From: an uncultured Collinsella sp.
Lineage (GTDB): Bacteria > Actinomycetota > Coriobacteriia > Coriobacteriales > Coriobacteriaceae
Length of the DNA: 31,219 bases
Assembly: GCA_902488525.1 (NCBI GenBank)
Contig: CABTWP010000023.1
Coordinates: 1 to 31,219 of the forward strand
Direction: 5' to 3'
The position numbers and the translations under genes were made by a program. Positions 23,741 through 31,165 of this stretch are shown here, piece after piece (within the stretch, counting starts at the first letter, position 1; each line of letters starts with the position of its first letter). The notes under the pieces were generated by a model, which had not been told where the DNA came from, did not search any database, and saw only the letters and a program-made list of their open reading frames with translations.

Positions 23741-23837
23741 GGGAACGGATGGGCTCCGGTGGGCTCCGCGGTCCTCAAAACCGTTGCGAGGCGTGCAAAA
23801 CGTCTTGGATGTGTTCGATTCACATACGTTCCCGCCA
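23741..23837 (+). tRNA. selC: tRNA-Sec (anticodon TCA)
   Basis: Ninety-seven nt including an encoded CCA. Acceptor GGGAACG/CGTTCCC (23741-23747/23827-23833) has an eighth G-A position. The 6-bp D stem GGGCTC/GGGCTC encloses a CGGT loop, as in E. coli tRNA-Sec. The anticodon stem GCGGT/ACCGT encloses CCTCAAA with anticodon TCA at 23775-23777. A 7-bp extra arm and a T arm ATGTG-TTCGATT-CACAT follow. Position 33 is C (23774), not the near-universal U. It reads UGA in fdhF with SelB. Confidence 0.95.
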
Positions 23838-23846
23838 TACGCTACC

Positions 23847-23901
23847 AGCGCTTTTGTGCTCGCGGTCTTGCTGCGTGCCGCAAAGGCGCTGTTTTGTTTT
23901 T
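23847..23901 (+). terminator. Terminator after tRNA-Sec
   Basis: AGCGCTTTTG (23847-23856) pairs with CAAAGGCGCT (23881-23890) with one wobble, followed by GTTTTGTTTTT. The loop is 24 nt long, which lowers its strength, but the place and T tract fit the end of the sel transcript. Confidence 0.7.
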
Positions 23902-23991
23902 GCATGAGCTTTTCGTAGCGCCGCTATTTCGGCGGCTGTATTTAGCTTCGTGCATCGGGTTTTGAGCATGCCGATGGGGGTGGTTTGCCGT

Positions 23992-24624
23992 ATGACTACC
24001 GTAAGACGGGCCGATCTTTCTTGCGTCGTCCAGGCGGGCGGGCTGTCTTCGCGCATGGGCTGCGATAAGGCGCGCATGGCGTTTTGCGGTGAGCCGCTCA
24101 TCGAGCGCGTGCTGGGTCGGCTGGCGCCAGTTGCCGGCGAGCTGGTCGTGACGACATCGCGCCCCAGCGAGCTTGCCTATCTTGAGGAGCGCGCGTTTGG
24201 CGGACTGGTGCCGCGAGTCGTGTCTGACCTTGAAGGGTCGGCAGGTGCCATGCGCGGCATTGCGAGCTCGCTGGCTGCGGCTTGGCTACCGCTCGTGGCG
24301 ATTGTTGCCTGCGATATGCCGTTTGTCTCGCCGAAACTCATCGGCGCGCTTGCCGATCGTGTTGAGGCCGAGGCGCTCGACGTGTGCGTGCCGCGCGAGG
24401 AGCGGGGGATTGAGCCGCTTTGCGCCGTCTGGCGCCGGGACGCGTGTGCGCCGGTGGCCCAAGAGCTGCTCGCCTGCGACCGTCAGCGCATTCGCTGCCT
24501 GATCAATCGCGTTCAGGCTGGTTATATGGATGAGCCGCAGATCGTTAAGGCCGCGGGCTCGACGCTCTGCTTCGAAAACGTCAATACACCCGAGGAGTTT
24601 GCGGCAGCCGAGCTGCTCGCCTAG
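23992..24624 (+). CDS. mobA: Molybdenum cofactor guanylyltransferase
   Basis: Adds GMP to molybdopterin to make the MGD cofactor used by FdhF and the oxidoreductase at 18113. It has 210 residues and a nucleotidyltransferase fold. The N-terminal VVQAGGLSSRMGCDKARM is the GTP-binding loop (LAGGxSxRMGxDK in the family), here with Gln for Leu. IVACDMPFVSP carries the metal-binding Asp, and VNTPEEF closes the fold. MocA (the CMP-transferring relative) is a less likely alternative. I prefer the ATG at 23992 (MTTVRRADLSC) after a GGGGGTGG stretch; in-frame starts at 23950 and 23968 would add 14 or 8 residues of low complexity. Confidence 0.85.
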   Translation: MTTVRRADLSCVVQAGGLSSRMGCDKARMAFCGEPLIERVLGRLAPVAGELVVTTSRPSELAYLEERAFGGLVPRVVSDLEGSAGAMRGIASSLAAAWLPLVAIVACDMPFVSPKLIGALADRVEAEALDVCVPREERGIEPLCAVWRRDACAPVAQELLACDRQRIRCLINRVQAGYMDEPQIVKAAGSTLCFENVNTPEEFAAAELLA

Positions 24625-24639
24625 ACGATGGGAGATGCC

Positions 24640-25035
24640 ATGTCTCACGATATTTGCCCCGACACGGGAGAGCCTTGCACTTGCGATGGTTCCGAGCCCT
24701 GTACCTGCGGCTGCGGTGGCTGCGGGCATACTGCGGAAGAGGAAGCGGCCGCCGCGGCGTATCGTGAGGCACACCGCGAAGGTCCATCCGGTGATGCTCT
24801 CGACCACGAACGCAAGATCATCGTTTCGTTCGATAGCACCTTCGATGTGATGGAATGCGAACAGCTGTGTCTTGCCGCCGGTGTGCCCGGGCGCATCATG
24901 CCGCTGCCCGGCTCCATCACCGCCGGCTGCGGGCTGTGCTGGGCCATGCCGTTCTCGGGCGATGCCCTCGCCGCCTTCCGCGCTGCCACCGAAGGCCGCA
25001 TAACCCCCGCCGACTACCATCAGCTCGTCCTCTAA
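24640..25035 (+). CDS. DUF3343 / putative Se/S-carrier-like protein with Cys-rich N-terminus
   Basis: A 131-residue protein. The C-terminal part (about 52-131: KIIVSFDSTFDVMECEQLCLAAGVPGRIMPLPGSITAGCGLCWAMP) matches my recollection of the DUF3343 family, described as putative Se/S carriers, with the conserved SITAGCGL motif. The first 35 residues contain nine Cys (CPDTGEPCTCDGSEPCTCGCGGCGH), a metal- or chalcogen-binding look that the core family lacks. Its place after selA-selB-selC-mobA supports a selenium or molybdenum-sulfur role, but no reaction is established. The ATG at 24640 has GGGAG 5 nt upstream; the one at 24628 has none. Confidence 0.72.
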   Translation: MSHDICPDTGEPCTCDGSEPCTCGCGGCGHTAEEEAAAAAYREAHREGPSGDALDHERKIIVSFDSTFDVMECEQLCLAAGVPGRIMPLPGSITAGCGLCWAMPFSGDALAAFRAATEGRITPADYHQLVL

Positions 25036-25043
25036 CCACCAGT

Positions 25044-25154
25044 ACCACCACATTGGGGACAGGCACCTTTGTGGTGGTTTCGCTGCTTGAATGGCCTTCT
25101 TGTGGCATTACGAGTCAAAGCCACCACAAAGGTGCCTGTCCCCAATGTGGTGGT
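25044..25154. repeat. REP-like nested inverted repeat with GGGGACAGGCACC core
   Basis: The 34-nt arm at 25044-25077 is the exact reverse complement of 25121-25154, with a 43-nt spacer. Each arm is itself a small hairpin: CCACCACA and TGTGGTGG flank the core TTGGGGACAGGCACCTT. The GGGGACAGGCACC core resembles repeats linked to REP-associated tyrosine transposases (RAYT/TnpA-REP) in other bacteria, from memory. No transposase is in the window. It lies 9 nt after the DUF3343 gene stop and could also end that transcript, though no T tract follows. Confidence 0.8.
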
Positions 25155-25367
25155 TTGGAACATGTGGACGAAACAGCTTCGAAACACGCGATTTGTGCAT
25201 CGAGTGCTCAAAAACGCTTCTACCTGCATCGTAATCAAAACGAAACATCCGTCCGTCGGCTTATGCGAAACTTTGCTGCAACAGTGCGATATTATCCATA
25301 CTCGATAAAGTTCGCGGCGCATAGGGTGCCGCGACCGACATTTTCGTTTCCCATCATTGGAGGAAGC
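25155..25367 (+). promoter_or_regulatory. Leader region of gdhA
   Basis: This AT-richer stretch must hold the gdhA promoter. The best candidate is TTGCTG (25273-25278), an 18-nt spacer and CATACT (25297-25302), which is weak. The open frame runs through it from 24855, but the translation shows no domain and crosses the repeat, so I treat it as non-coding. Confidence 0.35.
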
Positions 25368-26723
25368 ATGAGCTACACGCAGAAAGTTCTCGAAGAGCTC
25401 AAGGCCCGCTATCCCGAGCAGCCTGAGTTCATCCAGGCCGCGACCGAGATTCTCGGCACCATCCAGCCGGCGCTCGACGCCCACCCCGAGTACGAGGAGG
25501 CCGCTCTGCTGGAGCGCCTCGTCGAGCCCGAGCGCATCGTCATGTTCCGTGTTCCCTGGGTCGACGACCAGGGCAAGGTCCAGGTCAACCGCGGTTACCG
25601 CGTCGAGTTCAACTCTGCCATTGGACCCTACAAGGGCGGCCTGCGCTTTAACCCGACGGTCACCCTGGGTATGCTCAAGTTCCTGGGCCTGGAGCAGATC
25701 CTCAAGAACAGCCTGACCACCCTTCCCATGGGCGGCGGCAAGGGCGGCTCCGACTTTGACCCCAAGGGCAAGTCCAACAACGAGATCATGCGCTTCTGCC
25801 AGTCCTTCATGACCGAGCTCTATCGCCACATTGGCCCCAACACCGACGTTCCCGCCGGCGACCTGGGCGTTGGCGGCCGCGAGGTTGCTTACCTGTTCGG
25901 TCAGTACAAGCGCCTGACCAACGAGTGGACCGGCGTCCTTACCGGCAAGGGCCTCTCCTTTGGCGGCTCGCTCGCCCGTACCGAGGCCACCGGCTACGGC
26001 CTGGCCTACTTTGTGGATGAGTACCTCAAGAGCCGCGGCGACTCCTTCGAGGGCAAGAACGTCGTCGTTCACGGCTCCGGTAACGTCGCCATTTACGCGG
26101 TCCAGAAGGTCTCCCAGCTCGGTGGCAAGGTGCTGGCCTGCTCCGATACCCACGGCTGGGTCGAGGATCCCGACGGCATCGACTACACCGTGCTCGAGCA
26201 CGTCTACAACAAGAAGCGCTCCGGCCACGACAAGGGCGTCACGCTCGCCATGTACGTTGACGAGAAGCCCAACGCCGTGTGGCACGAGGGCGACGGCCGC
26301 GGCGTGTGGCAGCTGCCCTGCGACATCGCGCTGCCCTGCGCTCGCGAGAACACGCTGCTGCTCGAGGATGCCCAGGCGCTCGTCGCCAACGGCTGCAAGG
26401 TGGTCGGCGAGGGCGCGAACATGCCCACGACCATCGAGGCCACGACCTACTTCCAGGAGAACGGCGTCGCCTTCATGCCCGGTAAGGCTGCCAACGCCGG
26501 TGGCGTGCTCGTGTCCGGCCTTGAGATGAGCCAGAACGCCGAGCACCTGTCCTGGACCTTCGAGGAGGTCGACGGCAAACTCGAGCAGCTCATGCGCGGC
26601 ATGTTCCATAACGTGGACGACACCGCCAAGGAGTATGGCCAGGAGGGCAACTTTGTCATGGGCGCCAACATCGCCGGCTTCCTGAAGGTCGCCGACGCCA
26701 TGCTCGCCCAGGGCGTCTGCTAA
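25368..26723 (+). CDS. gdhA: NADP-type glutamate dehydrogenase
   Basis: Interconverts glutamate with 2-oxoglutarate and ammonium; cytoplasmic, hexameric class. It has 451 residues, close to the usual 447-450 for the small hexameric type. Visible are VNRGYRVEFNSAIGPYKGGLRF, the catalytic-lysine segment LPMGGGKGGSDFDPKGKS, PAGDLGVGGREVAYLFGQYK, SLARTEATGYGL and the dinucleotide fold VVVHGSGNVAIYAVQK, ending with GANMPTTIEA and MPGKAANAGGV. Cofactor choice (NADPH) is inferred from the family. AGGAGGAAG gives a strong start at 25368. It is a single-gene unit, with its own terminator. Confidence 0.95.
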   Translation: MSYTQKVLEELKARYPEQPEFIQAATEILGTIQPALDAHPEYEEAALLERLVEPERIVMFRVPWVDDQGKVQVNRGYRVEFNSAIGPYKGGLRFNPTVTLGMLKFLGLEQILKNSLTTLPMGGGKGGSDFDPKGKSNNEIMRFCQSFMTELYRHIGPNTDVPAGDLGVGGREVAYLFGQYKRLTNEWTGVLTGKGLSFGGSLARTEATGYGLAYFVDEYLKSRGDSFEGKNVVVHGSGNVAIYAVQKVSQLGGKVLACSDTHGWVEDPDGIDYTVLEHVYNKKRSGHDKGVTLAMYVDEKPNAVWHEGDGRGVWQLPCDIALPCARENTLLLEDAQALVANGCKVVGEGANMPTTIEATTYFQENGVAFMPGKAANAGGVLVSGLEMSQNAEHLSWTFEEVDGKLEQLMRGMFHNVDDTAKEYGQEGNFVMGANIAGFLKVADAMLAQGVC

Positions 26724-26750
26724 ATCTTCGCTCGACATAGCATGTGATGA

Positions 26751-26780
26751 GGCTCCCAGCTATCTGGCTGGGAGCCTTTT
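26751..26780 (+). terminator. Rho-independent terminator of gdhA
   Basis: GGCTCCCAGC (26751-26760) pairs perfectly with GCTGGGAGCC (26767-26776) around a 6-nt loop, followed by TTTT. It lies 27 nt after the gdhA stop. Confidence 0.9.
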
Positions 26781-26799
26781 CTATCCCGGAGGACTCCTC

Positions 26800-26872
26800 A
26801 TAACTTGCGGTGAAATACGGACTGTTTAGCGTCCCAGAACGGCTAATCAGTCCGTATTTCACCGCAAGTTAT
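26800..26872. repeat. Long palindrome, 25-bp perfect arms
   Basis: ATAACTTGCGGTGAAATACG plus GACTG at 26800-26824 pairs exactly with 26848-26872, and TTAGC/GCTAA inside adds 4-5 bp. The outer part (CTTGCGGTGAAATA) is shared with the copies at 1260 and 31007, apart from one position, while the inner arm (CGGACTG instead of GTTCCTG) differs on both sides in a compensating way. It lies between the gdhA terminator and the promoter of the molybdenum hydroxylase operon. Confidence 0.85.
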
Positions 26873-26917
26873 GGATGGGTGGGTGGATTTTGTCCTAAAA
26901 CGGTGTGCGGCCCCTCG

Positions 26918-26928
26918 TTTGGTACACT
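26918..26928 (+). promoter_or_regulatory. Extended -10 promoter of the molybdenum hydroxylase operon
   Basis: TTTGGTACACT has an extended -10 (TG-G-TACACT, hexamer at 26923-26928), 24 nt before the first start codon. No clear -35 is found at the standard spacing. The first seven bases are identical to those of the tRNA-Sec promoter at 23718. Confidence 0.55.
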
Positions 26929-26952
26929 TAAAAGTACTGGACAAGTGAAGAG

Positions 26953-27867
26953 ATGGGGGAGAACGTGCTCAAGTTCGGTACCTACGTCCGTGTTGGAAAC
27001 GCGGCCGAAGCCTATGAGCTCTTACAGAAGAACCGCAACAACAAGATTGTGGGCGGCGGCATCTGGATGCGCCTGGGTTCGCGTCGCGTGGCGACGGCGA
27101 TTGACCTTTCGGCCTGCGGACTCGATCAGATCGAGGAGACCGAGACCGAGTTTCGCATCGGTGCCATGTGTACCCTGCGCCAGCTCGAGCGTCATGCCGG
27201 GCTCAACGCGCTTGTCAACAATGTCTTTGAGTTCGCCGTCCACGATATTGTAGGCGTGCAGCTGCGCAATACCGCCACGGTGGGCGGCAGCATCTACGGC
27301 CGCTTTGGCTTCTCGGACGTTCTCTCCGCCTTCCTCGCGCTTGATTCCTATGTTGAGCTGACGGGCGCCGGCCGTGTGCCACTCGCGGAGTTCGTTGACA
27401 TGGGCTACGTGCGCGACGTGATCGAGCACGTGGTGGTCGTTAAGCACGATTACCGCGCAAGCTATGAGGCCGTACGCAAGGCCGCGACCGACTTCCCCTC
27501 CTTAAACGTCACCGCCGCCTGGTGGAACAACAGCTGGCATGTCACTGTGGGTGCCCGCCCGCTGCGTGCGACCCTGCTGCAGGGCGAGGCATGCGGCCTT
27601 ACTGCCGAGCAGCCTTCCGAGGACGAGCTTCGCGCCCTGGCCGCATCTGTGCGCGCGCTGAGCTACGGCACCAACCTGTGGGGCTCGGCCGACTACCGCC
27701 GCCGCATCTCGGCCCCGCTTGCCGTCCAGGCTGTGCGTCGCGCCGCCGGCATCGAGCTTTCGGCCGCGCTTGCGCACGAGCTCGAGGGCGTGCAGATTCC
27801 TAAGTTTGCCACGGACGAGTATTCCTGCCGCCGCGTGCCCGGCGTCGATTCTAGCGAGGTGCGCTAA
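26953..27867 (+). CDS. FAD-binding subunit of a molybdenum hydroxylase (xanthine dehydrogenase family)
   Basis: A 304-residue flavoprotein subunit of the XdhB/CoxM/YgfM type, passing electrons from the 2Fe-2S clusters of its partner to an acceptor such as NAD+. The two FAD-binding segments are visible: KIVGGGIWMRLGSR (about residues 31-44) and VGVQLRNTATVGGSIYGRFGFSD (about 100-122). The C-terminal domain includes YRRRISAPLAVQAVRRA. The ATG at 26953 has only weak purine-rich sequence upstream; a GTG at 26965 preceded by GGGGGAG is an alternative, four codons shorter. Its stop overlaps the next start (TAATG). Confidence 0.85.
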   Translation: MGENVLKFGTYVRVGNAAEAYELLQKNRNNKIVGGGIWMRLGSRRVATAIDLSACGLDQIEETETEFRIGAMCTLRQLERHAGLNALVNNVFEFAVHDIVGVQLRNTATVGGSIYGRFGFSDVLSAFLALDSYVELTGAGRVPLAEFVDMGYVRDVIEHVVVVKHDYRASYEAVRKAATDFPSLNVTAAWWNNSWHVTVGARPLRATLLQGEACGLTAEQPSEDELRALAASVRALSYGTNLWGSADYRRRISAPLAVQAVRRAAGIELSAALAHELEGVQIPKFATDEYSCRRVPGVDSSEVR

Positions 27868-30698
27868 TGGCTGCCAAACTCATCGATCTTTCCTTTACGC
27901 TCAACGGCCGCAAGGTCAAGGTTCAGATTGCCCCCGACACCATGCTCTTTGCGCTGCTGCGCGAACAGGGTTGTGCGTCGGTGCGCTGTGCCTGCGAGAC
28001 CACCAATTGCGGCCTGTGCACGGTGTGGCTCGACGGTGACCCGGTGCTGAGCTGCTCGGTTCCCGCCGCGCGTGTTGAGGGACATACCATCACCACGCTC
28101 GAGGGCCTCAAGGCCGAGTCCGAGGCGCTTGCCCGCGCTATGGCTGCCGAAGGTGCCGAGCAGTGCGGTTTTTGCGCCCCCGGCCTCATCATGAACGTGC
28201 TGGCGCTCGCCCGCGCCGCCAAGGAGGACCCGAGCCTCGTCGCCACGCGCGAGGAGCTCTCGCGCCAGCTGGCCGGCAACCTCTGCCGTTGCAGCGGCTA
28301 CGAGAGCCAGCTGCGCGCCATCGTTCGATTCCTCAACGAGTCTGGCGTACAGGTGGGCTTTGAGATGCCCGAGCTGCCGGTCAACGACACCAGCTGCGAC
28401 GGCGTCTCTTACAAGCAGATCACTCACAAGCAGCCCAAGAAGGACTCGAAGGCTCTGCTCGAGGGCCGTCCCGTCTACACGGGCGATATGGTGCCCGCCG
28501 GCGCGCTCATCGTCAAACTCAAGCGCAGCCCGTATGCTCGCGCCAAGATTCGCTCTATCGACACGTCGCGCGCCCTGAAGGTGCCCGGTGTTGTGGGCGT
28601 CTACACCTACGAGGATGTGCCCAAGCGCCGCTTTACCATCGCCGGCCAGAGTTATCCGCAGCCGAGTCCCTACGACCGTCTGATTCTCGAGAACCTGGTG
28701 CGCTACCAAAACGAGGAGGTGGCGATCGTCGCCGCCGAGACCGAGGAGGCCGCCGATAAGGCGCTCAAGCTCATCAAAGTCGACTACGAGGTGCTCGAGC
28801 CGCTGCTCGACTTTACCCAGGCACTCGATAACGACATCGTGGTCCACCCCGAGGGCGACGTGACCTTTATGTTCCCGCAGGGCGGTGATGTCCCGCGCAA
28901 CCTGGTGTGCAGCGGTACGAGCGACTTTGGCGACTTGGACGAGGCCTTCGCCCAGAGCGACATCGTCTTTGAGCGCACTTACACCAGCCAGGCCACGCAG
29001 ACCGCACCCATGGAGACCTTCCGTGCCTTCGCGACGACCGACGCGTTCGGCCGCATCTCGGTAACCACCTCCACGCAGGTGCCCTTCCACGTGCGCCGCA
29101 TGGTCGCGCAGTCGCTCGACATTCCGCAGTCGCAGGTGCAGGTCATTAAGCCGCGCATCGGCGGCGGCTTTGGCTCCAAGCAGACGGGCTGCTGCGAGAT
29201 CTTCGTGGCGTTCGTGACGCAGCAGACCGGCCGTCCGAGCTATTGCTGCTACACCCGCGAGGAGACCATCACCGCGGGCAACTCGCGTCACCAGATGCAG
29301 ATGACCGTCAAGCTTGGCGCCATGAACGACGGCACCATCACGGCCATCGACCTGCATACGCTGTCCAACGCCGGCGCGTACGGCGAGCACGCCACCACGA
29401 CGATCGGCCTCTCGGGACACAAGAGCCTGCCCATCTACAACCATGTGAAGGCGAGCCGCTTTAGCTGGGACGCCGTTTACACCAATACCAACCGCGGCGG
29501 CGCGTATCGCGGCTACGGTGCCACCCAGGGCCAGTTTGCCGTGGAGAGCGCCGTCAACGAGCTCGCCGACATGCTGCACATGGACCCCGCCGAGCTGCGT
29601 CTTAAGAATATCGTGCGCGAGGGCGAGACCATGCCTCAGTACTACAACGAGAAGCTCAACGCTTGCGCGCTCGACCGCTGCCTGCTGCGTGCGATGGACA
29701 TGATCGGCTGGCGCGACAAGCCGCTGGCCGTGGACCTGGGCGACCGCGTGCGCGCCCTGGGCTGCGCGCTCACCATGCAGGGCTCGGGCATCTCCAACGT
29801 GGACATCGCCGGCATTGACATGCGCCTGGAAGAGGACGGCTTCATTACCATCGGCACCGGCGCTACCGATAACGGCATGGGCGTCGATACGATCCTGGCG
29901 CAGATTGCCGCCGAGGAGCTGGGCGTAGAGAGCTCGCTGATCGTGGTGCGCGGCGTGGACACCGACGTGTCGCCGTTCGACGCCGGCTCGTACGCGAGCT
30001 CCGGTACCTACGTGACGGGCCTTGCCGCCAAGAACGCCGCGACCGAGTTGCGCGAGAAGATTTGCGCCAAGGCCGCCCGGATGTGGGACGTTGACGCCGC
30101 CGACGTGGTCTTCGATGGCCAGTACGTGCGCCTGTCCGACGAGCGTGCCGCGCGCGAGCAGAACCGTTACCTTACGCTGCGCGACTTTGCCAACCTGTGC
30201 GTCAAGAACATCGCGGGCGGCGACGCGCTCACCTCGCACGCCTCTGCCTGCCTGCCCGTTTCGCCCCCGCCGTTTATGGCCGGCATTGCCGAGGTCGAGG
30301 TCGACAAGGCCACCGGCAAGGTGACCGTGGTGGACTACGCGGCGGCTGTGGACTGCGGTACCGTGATCAACGAGGCGCTCGCGCGCGTCCAGGCCGAGGG
30401 CGGCATTGCCCAGGGCATTGGCCACGCGCTCTACGAGATCGTCGAGCACGACGATCGCGGCCGCCTGCGCACCGGCAACTTTATGAGCTACAAGCTGCCC
30501 ACGCGCCTGGATATCGGCAGCATTCGCGTGGCCTTTGAGCCGAGTTACGAGCCGACGGGCCCGTTTGGCGCCAAGTCGATCGGCGAGGTCGTCATCAACA
30601 CGCCACTCGCCGCAGTGGCCTCGGCCGTGGCACACGCTACCGGCCATCAGGTTCGCTCGCTGCCGATCACGCCGGAGAAAGCACTGCTGGGGGAGTAG
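27867..30698 (+). CDS. Molybdenum hydroxylase, fused 2Fe-2S and molybdopterin subunit (XdhD-like)
   Basis: A 943-residue protein. Residues about 1-160 are the two-[2Fe-2S] domain (CETTNCGLCTVWLDG with VLSC, then QCGFCAPG and NLCRCSGY). Residues about 190-943 are the molybdopterin part, with GGGFGSKQ, GGAYRGYGATQGQFAVE, GTGATDNGMGVDT and the catalytic Glu907 in GAKSIGEVVINTP. The fused layout and length resemble E. coli XdhD (956 residues) and the selenium-dependent molybdenum hydroxylases of clostridia, so purine or another N-heterocycle is a likely substrate. If selenium is used it would be a labile Se ligand, not Sec: the frame has no internal TGA. YqeB/YqeC partners are not in the window. 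Confidence 0.82.
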   Translation: MAAKLIDLSFTLNGRKVKVQIAPDTMLFALLREQGCASVRCACETTNCGLCTVWLDGDPVLSCSVPAARVEGHTITTLEGLKAESEALARAMAAEGAEQCGFCAPGLIMNVLALARAAKEDPSLVATREELSRQLAGNLCRCSGYESQLRAIVRFLNESGVQVGFEMPELPVNDTSCDGVSYKQITHKQPKKDSKALLEGRPVYTGDMVPAGALIVKLKRSPYARAKIRSIDTSRALKVPGVVGVYTYEDVPKRRFTIAGQSYPQPSPYDRLILENLVRYQNEEVAIVAAETEEAADKALKLIKVDYEVLEPLLDFTQALDNDIVVHPEGDVTFMFPQGGDVPRNLVCSGTSDFGDLDEAFAQSDIVFERTYTSQATQTAPMETFRAFATTDAFGRISVTTSTQVPFHVRRMVAQSLDIPQSQVQVIKPRIGGGFGSKQTGCCEIFVAFVTQQTGRPSYCCYTREETITAGNSRHQMQMTVKLGAMNDGTITAIDLHTLSNAGAYGEHATTTIGLSGHKSLPIYNHVKASRFSWDAVYTNTNRGGAYRGYGATQGQFAVESAVNELADMLHMDPAELRLKNIVREGETMPQYYNEKLNACALDRCLLRAMDMIGWRDKPLAVDLGDRVRALGCALTMQGSGISNVDIAGIDMRLEEDGFITIGTGATDNGMGVDTILAQIAAEELGVESSLIVVRGVDTDVSPFDAGSYASSGTYVTGLAAKNAATELREKICAKAARMWDVDAADVVFDGQYVRLSDERAAREQNRYLTLRDFANLCVKNIAGGDALTSHASACLPVSPPPFMAGIAEVEVDKATGKVTVVDYAAAVDCGTVINEALARVQAEGGIAQGIGHALYEIVEHDDRGRLRTGNFMSYKLPTRLDIGSIRVAFEPSYEPTGPFGAKSIGEVVINTPLAAVASAVAHATGHQVRSLPITPEKALLGE

Positions 30699-30734
30699 GC
30701 GAGCTACCTCTACCGGCGTTTACCTGACTCCGTT

Positions 30735-30969
30735 CGGAAACTGCATCCCACTTTTCAGCCGAAATCTGGGATGCAGTTTCCTTTTGAAGCCCTTCGCGGA
30801 AAGCGCGACCCATTTTGAGGCGTCAAACTGGGATGCATTTTCCGGTTGATGCCTCAAGTGGAAAGTGCATCCCATAATTCTGGCTCAGAATGGGACACGC
30901 TTTCCGGTTGAGCCTTCTTGCGGAAACTCCATCCCATTCCGAGACGCCAAACCGGGACACGCATTCCGG
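30735..30969 (+). repeat. Tandem array of four hairpins with a 62-nt period
   Basis: Four hairpins begin at 30735, 30797, 30859 and 30921, exactly 62 nt apart. Each has a left arm like GGAAACTGCATCCCA, a 16-18-nt loop and a right arm like TGGGATGCAGTTTCC, then a 14-nt linker. The first stem is perfect over 15 bp (30736-30750/30767-30781); the others carry mismatches and wobbles. The first is followed by TTTTG and could end the hydroxylase transcript. No open reading frame with a credible product covers the array. Confidence 0.85.
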
Positions 30970-31006
30970 CGCATGGCCAGCACCGCCAGACTGCCGGGTC
31001 CCACCG

Positions 31007-31075
31007 AAGTTGCGGTGGAATAGTTCCTGTTTTGGAGGACTGGAGCCCCAAACAGGAACTATTCCACCGCAACTT
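31007..31075. repeat. Long palindrome, 26-bp perfect arms
   Basis: AAGTTGCGGTGGAATAGTTC plus CTGTTT at 31007-31032 is the exact reverse complement of 31050-31075, with a 17-nt loop. Relative to the copy at 1260 it has G for A at one place in the left arm, matched by the complementary change in the right arm. It lies between the hairpin array and the tRNA-Leu promoter. Confidence 0.85.
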
Positions 31076-31165
31076 ATGAGATGGGGTGGCGTGCGCTCTG
31101 TTGGCTTGGACTCGTGGTGAGGTCGTGAGCCTGTAAAAGGTGTGCGTGCGCTTGCCGTTCGTATC

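Noticed and set aside
24855..25367. N-terminal extension of gdhA back to 24855
   Set aside because: It overlaps the DUF3343-like gene and runs through the inverted repeat. The strong AGGAGGAAG and the normal GDH length fix the start at 25368.
27864..30647. 927-residue open frame opposite the hydroxylase gene
   Set aside because: A shadow created by strong codon bias in a GC-rich gene. It has no recognisable motif, while the plus strand has all family signatures.
30735..30969. CRISPR array
   Set aside because: Units are imperfect hairpins with a drifting sequence; there are no identical repeats separated by unique spacers, and no cas genes.
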